Shown here: in pieces, positions 49,701-61,593 of the stretch
Layout: each line of letters begins with the position of its first letter
Numbering within the stretch: the first letter of the stretch is position 1
Source of the DNA: Haematobia irritans
Taxonomy: Eukaryota; Arthropoda; Insecta; Diptera; Muscidae
Assembly: GCF_050003625.1 (NCBI RefSeq)
Contig: NC_134397.1
Span: forward strand, 96,327,562 to 96,391,561
Direction: 5' to 3'
DNA length: 64,000 bases
Made by a program: the position numbers and the translations under genes
Notes under the pieces: model-generated
The model's database searches: none
Told to the model about the DNA's origin: nothing
What the model saw: only the letters and a program-made list of their open reading frames with translations

Positions 49701-49713
49701 TAGGTTAGGTTAA
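48277..49713 (+). pseudogene. LINE-2 ORF2, right arm, three frame breaks
   Basis: Endonuclease blocks are readable as AIAITETWLKSNVSNRAVHI, CRGGGVCIYVSTGLEYKVVF, then in the next frame TSIILVGDLNCNLFD and SISDHALIFASFDIDM. RT blocks 1-3 follow in further frames (RSRAIGVDGITLEFLRLIFP, ARVVPILKCKVVSSPDDLRP, GQFAFRKGYGTTGLLLDV). The catalytic YxDD portion was lost at the junction with LINE-1. Confidence 0.8.
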
Positions 49714-51106
49714 AGTGGCAGCCCGATTAAGATTCAGGCTCACTTAGACTATTCAGTCCATTGTGATACCTCATTAACTAAAAGTACCTATCACATATGG
49801 ACACTTCTAGTTTTAACCGCTGAACCTTCTTGATTATTTTTCTGTGTTGAACCAACCAGATTGTTCCAAAAACATTAGCAGACTACTTAAGTTAAAGTTT
49901 TCCAGATCCGCCAGTAATCTGAAGCTATATGCTTCTAAAAGTTGCTTGCGCTTTACACAAAATGCAGGACACTCACACAAGAGGTTTTTAATTGATTCCT
50001 TTTCCTCCGCATCATGACAGCTCATACAATAGTCATTATACTTCCCGCCAACAGTTTTTGCAAAATCGCCTATCAGGCAGCGACCCGTTATAGCAGATAT
50101 CAGGAGTGATATCTGACGTCTCGAGAACACTAGTATATCTAGTGTGCGGTTTAAGTTTAAATGGGGCCATATTTGCTTGGTGTCGTTACAGCCCTTGCAA
50201 TTCTCCCATCGAACATTTGCCATCATAACAGCCTTCTCACGCAGCATGAGCTTGCAGGTAGCCAGGGGCATACCAACAGATTCTAGTTCCCCTGGAATAT
50301 GTAAGGTAGTCCCTAGCCTTGCCAACTCATCCGCTTCGCAGTTCCCCGGTATGTTCCTATGGCCAGGCACCCATATTAGGTGAATATTGTACTGCTCAGC
50401 CATCTCATTGAGAGATTTGCGGCAGTTGATGGCCGTTTTCGAGTTGAGGAACACAGAGTCCAAGGATTTTATTGCAGGTTGACTGTCTGTGTATATATTA
50501 ATGGAACATTACTTCTAAGCCAATTCGCCACCTCTCTTATTGCTAATATTTCAGCCTGAAAAACACTACAGTGATTAGGTAATCTTTTCGCTATTCGATG
50601 TTCCAGATCATTAGAATATACTCCGAAACCCAATTGTCCATCCAATTTGGAGCCATCAGTGTAGAAATCTATATATTCTTTATTCCCCGGGGTCTGTGTG
50701 CACCACGCCTCACTGTTGGGGATTAGGGTCTCAAACTTTTTGTCGAAAAGTGGACTCGCCAAAGTGTAATCCACTACGTTAGGCACATCTGGCATTATTT
50801 TGAGGACCGAACTGTGACCGTAGCTTTTTTCCGACCACAGCGATAGCTTGCGCAACCGCACATCCGTTGTTGCAGCTGACTGTTTGGCCAAAATGTCTAA
50901 AGGCAATAGATGCAGCATGACATTAAGGGAATCTGTTCCTGTCTTACTGAATGCGTCTGAGATACACAAGCACGCCATACGCTGAACTTTGTCTAAACTT
51001 GTTGGCTGGTGAAGTGCCGACCGCCAGACTACAACACCATATAGCATTATAGGTCTAACCACTGCCGTGTATAGCCAATGCACAATTTTTGGTTTTAGTC
51101 CCCACT
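49701..51106 (-). mobile_element. LINE-1 3' fragment, right arm
   Basis: Minus-strand mirror of 42551-43958. The upper frame (51106 down to 50469) is continuous through TTDVRLRKLSLWSEKSYG, where the left arm is frameshifted. The RNase H frame still breaks at the same ATATATACACAGAC microsatellite in both arms. The lower frame (50463-49834) carries WVPGHRNIPGNCEADELAR and the terminal cysteine cluster. Confidence 0.88.
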
Positions 51107-52624
51107 TTTTATACCCTTCACCACTACTGTGGTACAGGGTATAATAAGTTTGTGCATTTGTATGTAACGCCAAGAAGGAAAAGTCTGAGACCCATCGTTT
51201 AGTATACCGATCGTCTTAGAATTAAATTCTGAGTCGATTTAGCGATGTCCGTCTGTCTGTCTGTCCGTCTGTCTGTCTGTTGGTGTATTTTTGTGTGCAA
51301 AGTACAGCTCGCAGTTTTAGCCCCATTATCCTAAAATTTGGTATAGGGTCCTGTTTCGGCTCAAAGACGATCCTTATTGATTTTGGAAAAAATCGGTTCA
51401 GATTTAGATATAGCTGCCATATATATTTTTCACCGATCTGGCCATAATTGGCGTGTATATCAACCGATCGTCCTCAAATTCCGTACATCCGAATATTTTA
51501 TGAGTCTCGAAAAACTTGCAAAATATCAGCCAAATCGGTTCAGATTTAGATATAGCTCCCATATATAGCTTTCGCCCGATTTACACTCATATGACCACAG
51601 AGGCCAATTTTTTGCTCCGATTTAGTTGAAATTTTGCACAGGGATTAGAATTAGCATTGTAGCTGTGCGTGCCAAATTTGGTTGACATCGGTTCAGATTT
51701 AGATATAGCTCCCATATATAGCTTTCGCCCGATTTACACTCATATGACCACAGAGGCCAATTTTTAACTCCGATTTAGTTGAAATTTTGCACAGTGATTA
51801 GAATTAGTATTGTAGCTGTGCGTGCCAAATTTGGTTGACATCGGTTCAGATTTAGATATAGCTCCCATATATAGCTTTCGCCCGATTTACACCCATATGA
51901 CCCCAGAGGCCAATTTTTAACTCCGATTTAGTTGAAATTTTGCATAGGGAGTAGAATTATCATTGTAACTATGCGTGCCAAATTTGGTTGAAATCGGTTC
52001 AGATTTGGATATATCTCCCATATATAGCTTTCGCCCGATTTACACTCATATGACCACAGAGGACAATTTTTAACTCCGATTTAGTTGAAATTTTGCACAG
52101 GGAGTAGAATTAGCATTGTAGCTATGCGTGCCAAATTTGGTGGACATCGGTTCAGATTTAGATATAGCTCCCATATATATGTTTTTCTGATTTCGACAAA
52201 ACTGGTCAAAATACCAACATTTTCCTTGTTAAATCGCCACTGCTTAGTCGAAAAGTTGTAAAAATGACTCTAATTTTCATAAACTTCTAATAAATATATA
52301 TCGAGCGATAAATCATAAATAAACTTTTGCAAAGATTCCTTAAAATTGCTTCAGATTTAAATGTTTCCCATATTTTTTTACTAAAATTGTGTTCCACCCT
52401 AGAGCATTAGCCAACTTAACTTTCGAGTCTATAGATTTTGTAAAAGTCTATCAAATTCTGTCCAAATCGAGTGATATTTAAATGTACGTATTTGGGATAA
52501 ACCTTTATATGTAGCACCCAACACATGTGACGGATGTGATATGGTATCGAAAATTTGGATCTACAAAGTGGTGCAGGGTATAATATAGTCGGCCCCGCCC
52601 GACTTTAGACTTTCCTTACTTGTT
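51107..52624. repeat. Tandem-repeat element with 3' hairpin (type 3), right arm
   Basis: Mirror of 41190-42550 with one more unit of about 152 bp (units near 51540, 51690, 51850, 52010 and 52155 on the plus strand). The hairpin end lies at 51107-51145 and the header at about 52590-52624. Confidence 0.8.
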
Positions 52625-52630
52625 TAAATA

Positions 52631-53203
52631 CAGTAATCCCTCGATTTACGTCCTTATTGGTTCCGGAATTTGACGACGTTAATCGAAACGACGTAAACCG
52701 AATTAGAAATTGTACTCCTAACCCCCATTTTCATAAAGCTCCGTTAGTGTTCCGTTAACTAACCGACTTTTAAACCGTATTATGGACGAAGCTGTCATCT
52801 TGCATATATATTCCATATGCCAGTTAGGAACTTAACTGACGAAAATTTTTCAGTTAAAGTTAACTGGAGAGAAGATATTTGCAATTTATTTTCTGTTAAA
52901 TGGCAGTTAAAGCCTAACGGAGCTACATGAAAATGGCCGTAAGTCTATTAATGTATGAATGTGCGTGTACATAATAAAAAACTTCAAAAAATAAAAGTAA
53001 TTCAATAATTTCGGTAAGAATTTCAGAAAAAAAAAATGTTTCGATGTCATTATCGTTGATACTAATTTTACTTATGGAAGGCGTTTCTGATAAAGTGAGC
53101 AAAAAAAAATCGACGACGTAAATCGAAGTTTGATGGAACAAAAAAGTTGACGACGTAAATCGAAACAACGTAAACCGAGACGGCGTAAATCGAGGGATTA
53201 CTG
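52631..53203. mobile_element. Tigger/pogo-like MITE, right arm, interrupted
   Basis: Mirror of 40822-41180, split by the 218-bp MITE at 52722-52939. Confidence 0.8.
52722..52939. mobile_element. 218-bp MITE with TAA duplication, right arm only
   Basis: The inverted ends are CCCCCATTTTCATAAAGCTC and CGGCCATTTTCATGTAGCTC (inverse), with about 25 bp of similarity. TAA is duplicated at 52719-52721 and 52940-52942. The left arm has the uninterrupted sequence CTCCTAAGTCTATTA. A three-base TAA target fits PIF/Harbinger-type MITEs; the superfamily is inference. Confidence 0.82.
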
Positions 53204-53222
53204 TAAATTATAATAAGCTAAA

Positions 53223-53396
53223 TAGTTGCGCTTGGTGTTTCACAAAATATAAAATGACTCTTGTAATAATTGTGATGGCAAAATACTTTCATGTACATTT
53301 CGTACTTTTTGATATGCTTCCGCCATCACAGTTGGTGATTGCTGTAGTGTCATTTACGAGTCTGTGGTAGCGATGAGGATGAAATAGAACATTGAA
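53223..53396. other. Short unique spacer
   Basis: No recognised feature. It does not match the DNA left of the DD37E element at 39509, which marks the end of the IR2 homology. Confidence 0.5.
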
Positions 53397-53626
53397 ATGC
53401 TGGCAGGGAACGGCTGCACAGTGGTTCCAAATCGTTTGTTTGTAATAATATGGGTCAAGATATGGGTCCCACAATTTATTTTTTGCAAAATTTTGGCAAA
53501 GTGGGATCAATATTTTGAACCTTCAAGTTTTTTGATTGGATTCGTAATTTTTCTTCTTACCTGCTATCCATACAAAATTCTACGAATGTGCTTTAAAAGT
53601 CCACAAGTTAGAATTTCAAAAAAATA

Positions 53627-54442
53627 CACGCAAAGAAAAAAAAAACGTTTGGAAAACGTGTACCGAAAACGTTTTTGTTTTGTTATAGTTTTTTGAATTG
53701 CTTCGAAAATTTTAAACTTTTATCACCAAAAAAAATTCGTTTGTTACAAAATTTTTATTTTTTCAATAAATAAGTTATTTTTGAAACAACAACACAGTCC
53801 ATTTCGTTTATATCAAACACTGTTCTTTTCGGACTTTAGGTCTTTAATAAGATACATTTTACAGTTCAAAATTTAATATAGTACAATGTAATGTTGAACA
53901 TTTTTTCGGACGTAGCAACCACTGCTCCACGGTGCCAAACTAACTGTTTGTTTCTGTTAAATAAACTTTGTTTATTCGGTTCGTGGGCGCCGCAAGCTTT
54001 GCTATATAAATATAACTTATATGGATAATTATCTATTGATGACCATAACAGGTACATAGCCCAGTGGTTAGTGTGTTGGCTTACAAAGTGCATGGTCCGC
54101 GGTTCGATTCTCCGTCCAGGCGAAAGGTAAAAAAAAATCTAAAAATGTATAAAATCGTATAATTTCTTCTACATTGTTGGTATTACAGGAAAAAGTGTTA
54201 AGAACTAAAAAACTTCGTGGATGTGCGAAAGATGTGAGGGAAAATGCAACTAGCAAGAAACCAATGTTTTTTTTTTAGAGTTAGTCTTTATAAAATTGTT
54301 TTTACATCCTGGAAAAGAATAAACGTTTATCACAAAAAGTATATACTTTTCTTCCAAATACACTTCCTTACAGCGAAAAGCAAATGAGAAACGAACTTTG
54401 TCTAAAATTTCGTTTGGGAGGAAAGAATTATTTTTTTGCGTG
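53627..54442. mobile_element. CAC-ended TA-flanked element, copy 4 (816 bp)
   Basis: The ends are TA-CACGCAAAGAAAAAAAAAA and, inverted, TA-CACGCAAAAAAATAATTC. TA lies at 53625-53626 and 54443-54444. It keeps the plus-strand tRNA-like module (54055-54120, GCCCAGTGGTTAGTGTGTTG and GCGGTTCGATTCTCC) and a truncated Ala-like one (CAACCACTGCTCCACGGTGC, about 53920). Confidence 0.8.
54055..54120 (+). other. tRNA-like module in CAC copy 4
   Basis: Box-A-like TAGCCCAGTGGTTAGTGTGT and box B GGTTCGATTCTCC, as at 8944 and 31103. Not an intact tRNA gene. Confidence 0.6.
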
Positions 54443-55828
54443 TATGTAATTTAGACCATTCTTTGCAAAAGGCACATACATTCTTTCTGTCGTAACATTT
54501 TTCTTATAGATTTCTCCCAATCTTTTATACTTGTTTCTTATAGAACACCAAAACGGTATACGTGTTAAGCTTTTATCGGCCATTTTGGTCAAGTTCTTTC
54601 CCTCCCAAAATCGGCAATTTTTCAAAAAGAAAAAATTTTCCAAAAAGTCCTATGTGTCCACGAACTAACTGTAAAAGGTTTCAACATCATACCAGCAAAC
54701 AGGTGAGAAATATGCAAATTACAAAAAATAAGGGTTTTTCAACATATGTTCCCACTTTGGGGATTTTTGGTACCAATTTTGGGAATGTTATATTCAGCAA
54801 TATGCCTTAAAACAATTTTCCCTACAAAAATCAATAAATATCACAATGATATCACAATTCGTTCAAAAGTTATTAAGATTTCAATCCATATTTTTAATTC
54901 CCAAAAAATCGGATTTTTTTTGTTCCTTTCCATTGCATAGGAATAAAGCTCTCTCAAATACCTTTGCAACGATGTAGTATATTTAGACCCGTGCTTAGCC
55001 AAATGCGCCAAAAACTTGCACTAAACGTCACTAACTCGGCTAAAATAATACATTTCTGCATATGTACGTTAATATGGGGGCTATACCTAACTCTGAACCG
55101 ATTTAAAATAAGATCGGCACTCTTGACGATACTATCAAATATACTTCTTGTGCAAAATTTGAAGCAAATCAGAGAAAAACTCTGGCTTTCGGAGTCATAT
55201 AATTGCATATCGGGCGTAAGATATATATAGGGGCTATGTCTAAATCTGAACCGATTTCAACCAGGTAGCATATTAACATTCTAGCTATGCATGACGAATT
55301 TGGTTGAAATCGGTTCAGATTTAGGTATATTTTATTTTTTATTATTCTTTATTCATTAACTAAAAAATTTCATTACATAACATTATTCTATAAACATCTA
55401 TTTAATAAAGATAAATATGTAATTTGACAATGTTTTTTATAAAAACGTCTGTCTCGTTTTATCATTGATTCAAATTAGTTCATCTACCAAGTATTGCCTG
55501 TATTTTATAGCCGATTTAATATAGTAAACTAATTTAATTCTTCGTGTCCGTTTAATATATCCTTCATTCCATCATCATTCAATATTATTTTCCGGAAATA
55601 AGCTATTTTAAATTCCTTGAGAACTGGACAAACTCCTAGGAAGTGTTGTATATTTTCAATGGCTTGCATATTGCAGAGGTGACATAGCTTTTGTACGTCT
55701 TCCACACCATACTTATCGGCATTCAAATTAAGCAGACCCCGCGCGCCTTAAAAATTCAGATAATGGTATGCAAAAAATGGTTGTCTGTTATGTAGGATAA
55801 CTCCCTATTATAATTTAAGTGCTTATAA

Positions 55829-56759
55829 AGGGTGATTTGTTAAGAGCTTGATAACTTTTTTAAAAAAAAAATGCATAAAATTTGCAAAATCTCATCGGTT
55901 CTTTATTTGAAACGTTAGATTGGTCCATGACATTTACTTTTTGAAGATAATTTCATTTAAATGTTGACCGCGGCTGCGTCTTAGGTGGTCCATTCGGAAA
56001 GTCCAATTTTGGGCAACTTTTTCGAGCATTTCGGCCGGAATAGCCCGAATTTCTTCGGAAATGTTGTCTTCCAAAGCTGGAATAGTTGCTGGCTTATTTC
56101 TGTAGACTTTAGACTTGACGTAGCCCCACAAAAAATAGTCTAAAGGCGTCAAATCGAATGATCTTGGTGGCCAACTTACCGGTCCATTTCTTGAGATGAA
56201 TTGTTCTCCGAAGTTTTCCCTCAAAATGGCCATAGAATCGCGAGCTGTGTGGCATGTAGCGCCATCTTGTTGAAACCACATGTCAACCAAGTTCAGTTCT
56301 TCCATTTTTGGCAGCAAAAAGTTTGTTAGCATCGAACGATAGCGATCGCCATTCACCGTAACGTTGCGTCCAACAGCATCTTTGAAAAAATACGGTCCAA
56401 TGATTCCACCAGCGTACAAACCACACCAAACAGTGCATTTTTCGGGATGCATGGGCAGTTCTTGAACGGCTTCTGGTTGCTCTTCACTCCAAATGCGGCA
56501 ATTTTGCTTATTTACGTAGCCATTCAACCAGAAATGAGCCTCATCGCTGAACAAAATTTGTCGATAAAAAAGCGGATTTTCTGCCAACATTTCTATGGCC
56601 CATTCACTGAAAATTCGACGTTGTGGCAGATCGTTCGGCTATTCATGATGAAATGTCAAAGCATACTGAGCATCTTTCTCTTTGACACCATGTCTGAAAT
56701 CCCACGTGATCTGTCAAATACTAATGCATGAAAATCCTAACCTCAAAAGAATCACCCTT
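55829..56759 (-). pseudogene. Internally deleted mariner-like element, copy 2 (931 bp)
   Basis: TA lies at 55827-55828 and 56760-56761. The inverted ends begin AAGGGTGATT. A continuous minus-strand frame (56590-55934) encodes the catalytic domain: LFSDEAHFWLNGYVNKQNCR, CGLYAGGIIGPYFFKDAVG, WFQQDGATCHTARDSMAIL and SFDLTPLDYFLWGYVKSKVY. The aspartates are D, D and D with 36 residues between the last two. The C-terminus is RMDHLRRSRGQHLNEIIFKK. The whole N-terminal DNA-binding domain is deleted, so it cannot transpose by itself. The same deletion join occurs in the copy at 22429. Inserted in LINE-4. Confidence 0.88.
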
Positions 56760-58118
56760 TAGAAGCGTTCGCTGTTGTTTTTTTTTCTGAATGGTATTTT
56801 ATATGCTACTTAACTTTAGGGCCGCCAAAATATCAGTTTTAAATGAATTCCATCGTATGGTATTAGTTTGATCACCAGGCCAACGTATATTCAAACTCGC
56901 CGCATTTTCTCTAAGGTTATTTACCCAAAATATATTTTTATTCAATAGAATACTTGTTAATAACTTCGGTAGCCTATTTTCCGGTTACTGTGTTATTTTG
57001 TTTATATATTTTAAATGCATATCAAGTGTGTATATGTGTGAATCTTCCGCGGCAGTTTCCAGCATTAACATGTAGTTTGGAGTGTTCTTGGGTAGTATAA
57101 GCACTTTTTTATTAAGAATCGTTGCAGCTTATTTACTTCGTCAAAATAACTAAATCCCCAAGTTTGTGCTGCATAGCTTTGTATAGATCTACACGCTGAC
57201 AAATATACTTTCCATTTCATTCCCGAACTAACATCTTTGTTCTCCGTTATTTTGCTCTATGTAGAGTTTAGAGCATTTGTTGCTTGCATCGTCCTTCTCT
57301 CTAGGTGCTTCCGGAAGCTTAACTGTGGAGTGAAAAGTACGACCAAATAATTGAATTCCGAAGATATGGTTACTTCCTCTCCTTCATACATCTATTTTTC
57401 TTGTCTGCTTAGTCTTCCTCCCCTTCGAAACACCATAATATGTGACTTGGTTTAATTCACTGTAAGGTTCCACAATTTACAATACTGCTCTAAATTGCTT
57501 ATCATCTTCTGCAGTATTTGAACTTCATCGGCTAAGATGACAATATCAACAGGATATAGCAATACTCTTATATCGCTGTTTCCACATTTTAGTCCACCTC
57601 CAAGGCAATCATGTATATCATTAATTTATAGTGCAAATAACAGCGGTGACAATAGGCATCCCTGTTTTACTCCCGCTGTCGTGTAAAAATATTCTGATAA
57701 ACCGACTCCAGCCCACACTGCACTTTGTGTATTACTATATATATTTCTTATTAAATAAACCAGCCTGTATGAAACATCCATTTTGAACAATTTAAAAACT
57801 AAAGCTTGTCAGGATACATTATCGAATGCTGCTTTAAAATCTACGAAGAACGCATATAATTTCTTTATTCTTCAAATTTTATACATGCAATTGCTGATAA
57901 GTTGTATATATTGTCGAGCGTAGAATATCCCCTTCGGAAACCAGCTTGATATTCATTCAGGATATTCTCAGATTCCGCCCATTCCATTAATCTTTCATTT
58001 AATATACCCATCATGATCTTTGCCCCGCAGTTAGAAAATGCAATTCCTCTATAGTTATTAGGGTCATCATAACTACCTTTTTTATGAATAGGATATATTA
58101 TAGTTTTAACAAATGATG

Positions 58119-58465
58119 GTTAGGTTAGGTTAGGTTAGGTGGCAGCCCGATGTATCAGGCTCACTTAGACTATTCAGTCCATTGTGATACCACATTGGTG
58201 AACTTCTCTGTTATCACTGAGTGCTGCCCGATTCCATGTTAAGCTCAATGACTAGGGACCTCCTTTTTATAGCCGAGTCCGAACGGCGTTCCACATTGCA
58301 GTGAAACCACTTAGAGAAGCTTTGAAACCCTCAGAAATGTCACCAGCATTACTGAGGTGGGATAATCCACCGCTGAAAAACTTTTTGGTGTTCGGTCGAA
58401 GCAGGAATCAAACCCACGACCTTGTGTGTGCAAGGCGGGCATGCTAACCATTGCACCACGGTGGA
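58119..58465 (-). mobile_element. tRNA-derived SINE inserted in LINE-4
   Basis: Starts (on minus) with CCACCGTGGTGCAATGGTTA, has a box-B-like GGGTTTGATTCC, and ends in four CCTAA repeats. An exact 14-bp duplication, TTTAACAAATGATG, flanks it at 58105-58118 and 58466-58479. The long duplication shows insertion by target-primed reverse transcription. Confidence 0.92.
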
Positions 58466-59005
58466 TTTAACAAATGATGCATCTATATCTCCGCTTTCAA
58501 AAATCTTATTATATTTTCTTACTAATAATAGTTCGTAAAATTTATCCGTGGAATTTATGAAGAACTCATAAGGAATTCTATCTTCACCTGGTGCTTTGTT
58601 GGCCTTCATCCTTCTAAGAATTGATTTCAGTTCTTCGACTGTGATTGGGCGATCTAGACGATCGATATAGAGGCAGTTAGGAGCATAATATATCTGCGTA
58701 AGTGGCTGTGTAGGGTTCAACAATTTTCTGAAATGTTCTCTAAAATCATGCACTGGCATATTGAGGCTAATTTGAGAGATTTGGTTCCTTATGTCTCTAA
58801 CACACTGCCACCAATCTTTAGAGTTACATACCGTGTGTAATCTCTCAATTATTCTCAATGTATATTCCTCTTTACTCTTTTTACGGATATACTTATACTT
58901 TTTCTGCGCCTCCAAATACTTGTGTTTATCGCTAGGATTATTAGAGTTCCGATATATATTTAAAAATTTAAAGCTTTTTTCTCTCGCATTGTTACATTGT
59001 ACCAC
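58466..59005 (-). pseudogene. LINE-4 ORF2 segment (linker and RT blocks 0-1)
   Basis: The frame NNAREKSFKFLNIYRNSNNP through KKYKYIRKKSKEEYTLRIIE, DWWQCVRDIRNQIS, RPITVEELKSILRRMKANKA and PGEDRIPYEFF matches the region before and at the start of the LINE-3 reverse transcriptase. It is cut by the SINE insertion after IDASFVK. Confidence 0.8.
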
Positions 59006-59803
59006 TTCTGTTGCTGAGTGTATCCTTTATGGTGTCCTGGCGTTTCTTTGGAAGCACTTATGATAAATATTTTGATACGTATGCTTTTTATAAATCCTCC
59101 ATTTTAACTTTAGTAGTAAATCAATGTTTTTTCTTGTTACTGAGGAAACATAAACTTCCAAAGTGAGTACGATAGGCATATGATCCGACCATGTTTCTGT
59201 GCCTACTGTAAATGATTGTATGTGACCCACCAAATCGTTACATACTCCACACAGGTCGTTAACAGATTGGCCTACAGTACTTATAAATGTTAAGTTTCAA
59301 TTTTAATCTCCTTTTGTTCTTCCATTTAAAATTAGTAAATTCTTATCGGTCATGAACTCAATTCCCTTGACTATTTATGGCCCTGTCCATTGATCTTCTA
59401 TCTTGTAACCCAGCAATAAACAATGTCTCGTAAATATAATCGACATCTTGCTTATATCCCAGCAAGCCGGTCTTATATAAATAGGGATTACAGTGAAACA
59501 AAGGCTTGTTCACGACATTTTTATTATATTTGTTTCACCAATTTTGTATATGTATGTGTTTATACCAACATCCGCAAGCTTTGTGCTTATTCCTACCATC
59601 AGTCCACCGGTTGCTCTCCCATAACCACTAAACTTTTTGCTGTTTCGAAAAGCAGTACAAAACGTTGAAAATATTTTGTTGCTTCTTCGAATTTATCTGC
59701 AGTGAGATGGGTTGCAATCAGAATAAAAAATTTTGATATAGCCCCCATATATCCAGAAGCCAGATTTTTTCTCTGATTTGCTTCAAATTTTGCACAAGGA
59801 GTA

Positions 59804-60110
59804 GGTTATGTTAGGTTAGGTGGCAGCCCGATATATCAGGCTCGCTTAGACTATTCAGTCCATTGTGATACCACATTGGTGAACTTCTCTCTTATCACTG
59901 AGTGCTGGCCGATTCCATGTTAAGCTCAATGCCAAGGGACCTCCTCTTTATAGCCGAGTCCGAACGGCGTTTCACATTGCAATGAAACCACTTAGCTTTG
60001 AAACCCTCAGAAATGTCACCAGCATTACTGAGGTGGGATAATCCACCGTTGAAAAACTTTTTGGTGTTCGGTCGAAGCAGGAATCTAACCATTGCACCAC
60101 GATGGCTCCC
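59804..60110 (-). mobile_element. tRNA-derived SINE with deleted box B
   Basis: Body and CCTAA-type tail as in the other copies, but the segment between GCAGGAATC and TAACCATTGCACC (box B and anticodon arm) is missing, so internal pol III transcription would fail. The flanks share only GGAGTA. Confidence 0.85.
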
Positions 60111-61135
60111 ACCGGAGTATCAAGTATCAAGAAGTATATATGATAGTATCGTCAAGCGTGCCGAGTTTGATTTAAATAGGTTCAGATTTAGGTATAGCCC
60201 CCATATAAACGTACATTTGCAGAAATTTATTATTTTATCCGAGTTAGTGACGTTTAGTGCAAGTTTTTGGCGCATTTGGCTAAGCACGGGTCTAAATATA
60301 ATACATCATTGGAAAGGTATTTGAGAGAGCTTCATTCCTGTGCACGGAAGAATTTTTTTCAAAAATTCCGATTTTTTTTTGGGAATGAATTGAAATCTTA
60401 ATAACTTTTGAACTAATTGTGATATCATAATGATTTTTATTGATTTTTGCAGGGAAAATTGTTTTAAGAAATATTGCTGAATGTACCATTCCCAAAAATT
60501 GATATCAAAAATGTCCAAAATGGGGATGTGTGTTGAAAAAAATTATTTTATTGTAATTTGCATATTTCTCATCTGTTTACTGGTAGGATGTTGAAACATT
60601 TTGCCGTTAGTTAGTGGGTACATAGGGCCTTTTGGAGAACAAATCGGCTTAGCAATCTAGGCTTTGCCAAATCAAAATTTTCGAAAACAAATTTTTTCTT
60701 TTTGGAAAATTGCCGATTTTGCGAGGAAAAGAACTCATATAGTACTTGCCCAAAGAGGCCGATAGAAGCTTGAAACATATCCCTTTTTGGTAAAACAAGA
60801 TTGGGAGAAATCTATAAAAAAATGTTACGACAGAGAGAATGTATGTGCCTTTTTCCATAAACTTTTGGACTTTACAACTTTTAATCTAAAGCATATGGGT
60901 ACACATTCTTTTCTTCTGTAATTCGTAGAATTTTGTAGGGAGTGCAGTTAAGAAGAACGGAACTTCTAGGTTCAAAATAGTGACCCCACTTTGCCAAAAT
61001 TTAAAAAAGATAAATCAAAATTGCGGAGTTAACAGCTAAAACAAAATGTCATACCCGCGAGGTGACCAACTTTCAACGCCTAAAGCTGGGCCCGTGGACC
61101 CACTAGGGATCCACAAATTTGCGAACTTAGAGGAA

Positions 61136-61475
61136 GGTTAGGTTAGGTTATGTGGCAGCCCGATGTATCAGGCTCACTTAGACTATTCAGTCCATTGTGA
61201 TACCACAGTGGTGAACTTCTCTCTTATCACTGAGTGCTGCCCGATTCCATGTTAAGCTCAATGACAAGGGACCTCCTTTTTATAGCCGAGTCCGAACGGC
61301 GTCCCACATTGCAGTGAAACCACTTAGAGAAGCTTTGAAACCCTCAGAAATGTCACCAGGTGAGATAATCCACCGCTGAAAAACTTTTTGGTGTTCGGTC
61401 GTAGCAGGAATCGAACCCACGACCTTGTGTATGCCAGGCGGGCATGCTAACCATTGCACCACGGTGGCTCTCACC
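61136..61475 (-). mobile_element. tRNA-derived SINE
   Basis: Head near 61475 with GTGGGTTCGATTCCTGC (inverse) as box B; tail CCTAACCTAACC at 61136. A 15-bp duplication GCGAACYTAGAGGAA with one mismatch lies at 61121-61135 and 61476-61490. Confidence 0.92.
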
Positions 61476-61593
61476 GCGAACCTAGAGGAAAACTGAGGTG
61501 TTTTCATACAAAGAAAAAATTATGTTGATATCTTTATCCGTTCAAAAGTTGAAGAATTATTTCCAAAAAAAAAAAAACGATTTGGAACCACTG

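Larger units (their letters stand above)
46961..53222 (-). repeat. IR2 right arm (6.3 kb)
   Basis: Inverse of 40803-46691 with scattered substitutions and indels; I estimate about 98-99 percent identity outside the two large indels. It carries a private 218-bp MITE (52722-52939) and one extra tandem unit. The outer border is at CTAAATAG near 53222. Confidence 0.95.
53400..55330 (+). repeat. IR3 left arm (diverged)
   Basis: Segments such as GGCTGCACAGTGGTTCCAAA, TTTTGGCAAAGTGGGATCAA, CCCTACAAAAATCAATAAAT and AGACCCGTGCTTAGCCAAAT recur inverted and in mirrored order between 61600 and 59700, with many differences. It carries a private CAC element (53627-54442) and ends in a decayed unit of the TATATGGGGGCTATACC repeat (55060-55330). 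Confidence 0.75.
55335..59400 (-). mobile_element. LINE-4, dead jockey-like LINE, minus strand
   Basis: From the right end: endonuclease remnant (NLLILNGRTKGD near 59330, VNDLCGVC, TWSDHMPIVLTLEVYVS near 59170). The RT N-terminal part follows at 59005-58465 (NKAPGEDRIPYEFFINSTDK). After the SINE at 58119-58465 come decayed RT blocks (57620-57900), a mariner insert (55829-56759) and a C-terminal cysteine cluster (CHLCNMQAIENIQHFLGVCP, 55680-55620). The active site reads LLYPVDIVIL near 57545 in place of YADD. Related to LINE-3. Confidence 0.82.

Noticed and set aside
58119..58140. (TTAGG)4-like run resembling the arthropod telomere repeat
   Set aside because: It is the CCTAA tail of the SINE/LINE-1 3' end, bounded by a 14-bp target duplication; flies lack TTAGG telomeres.
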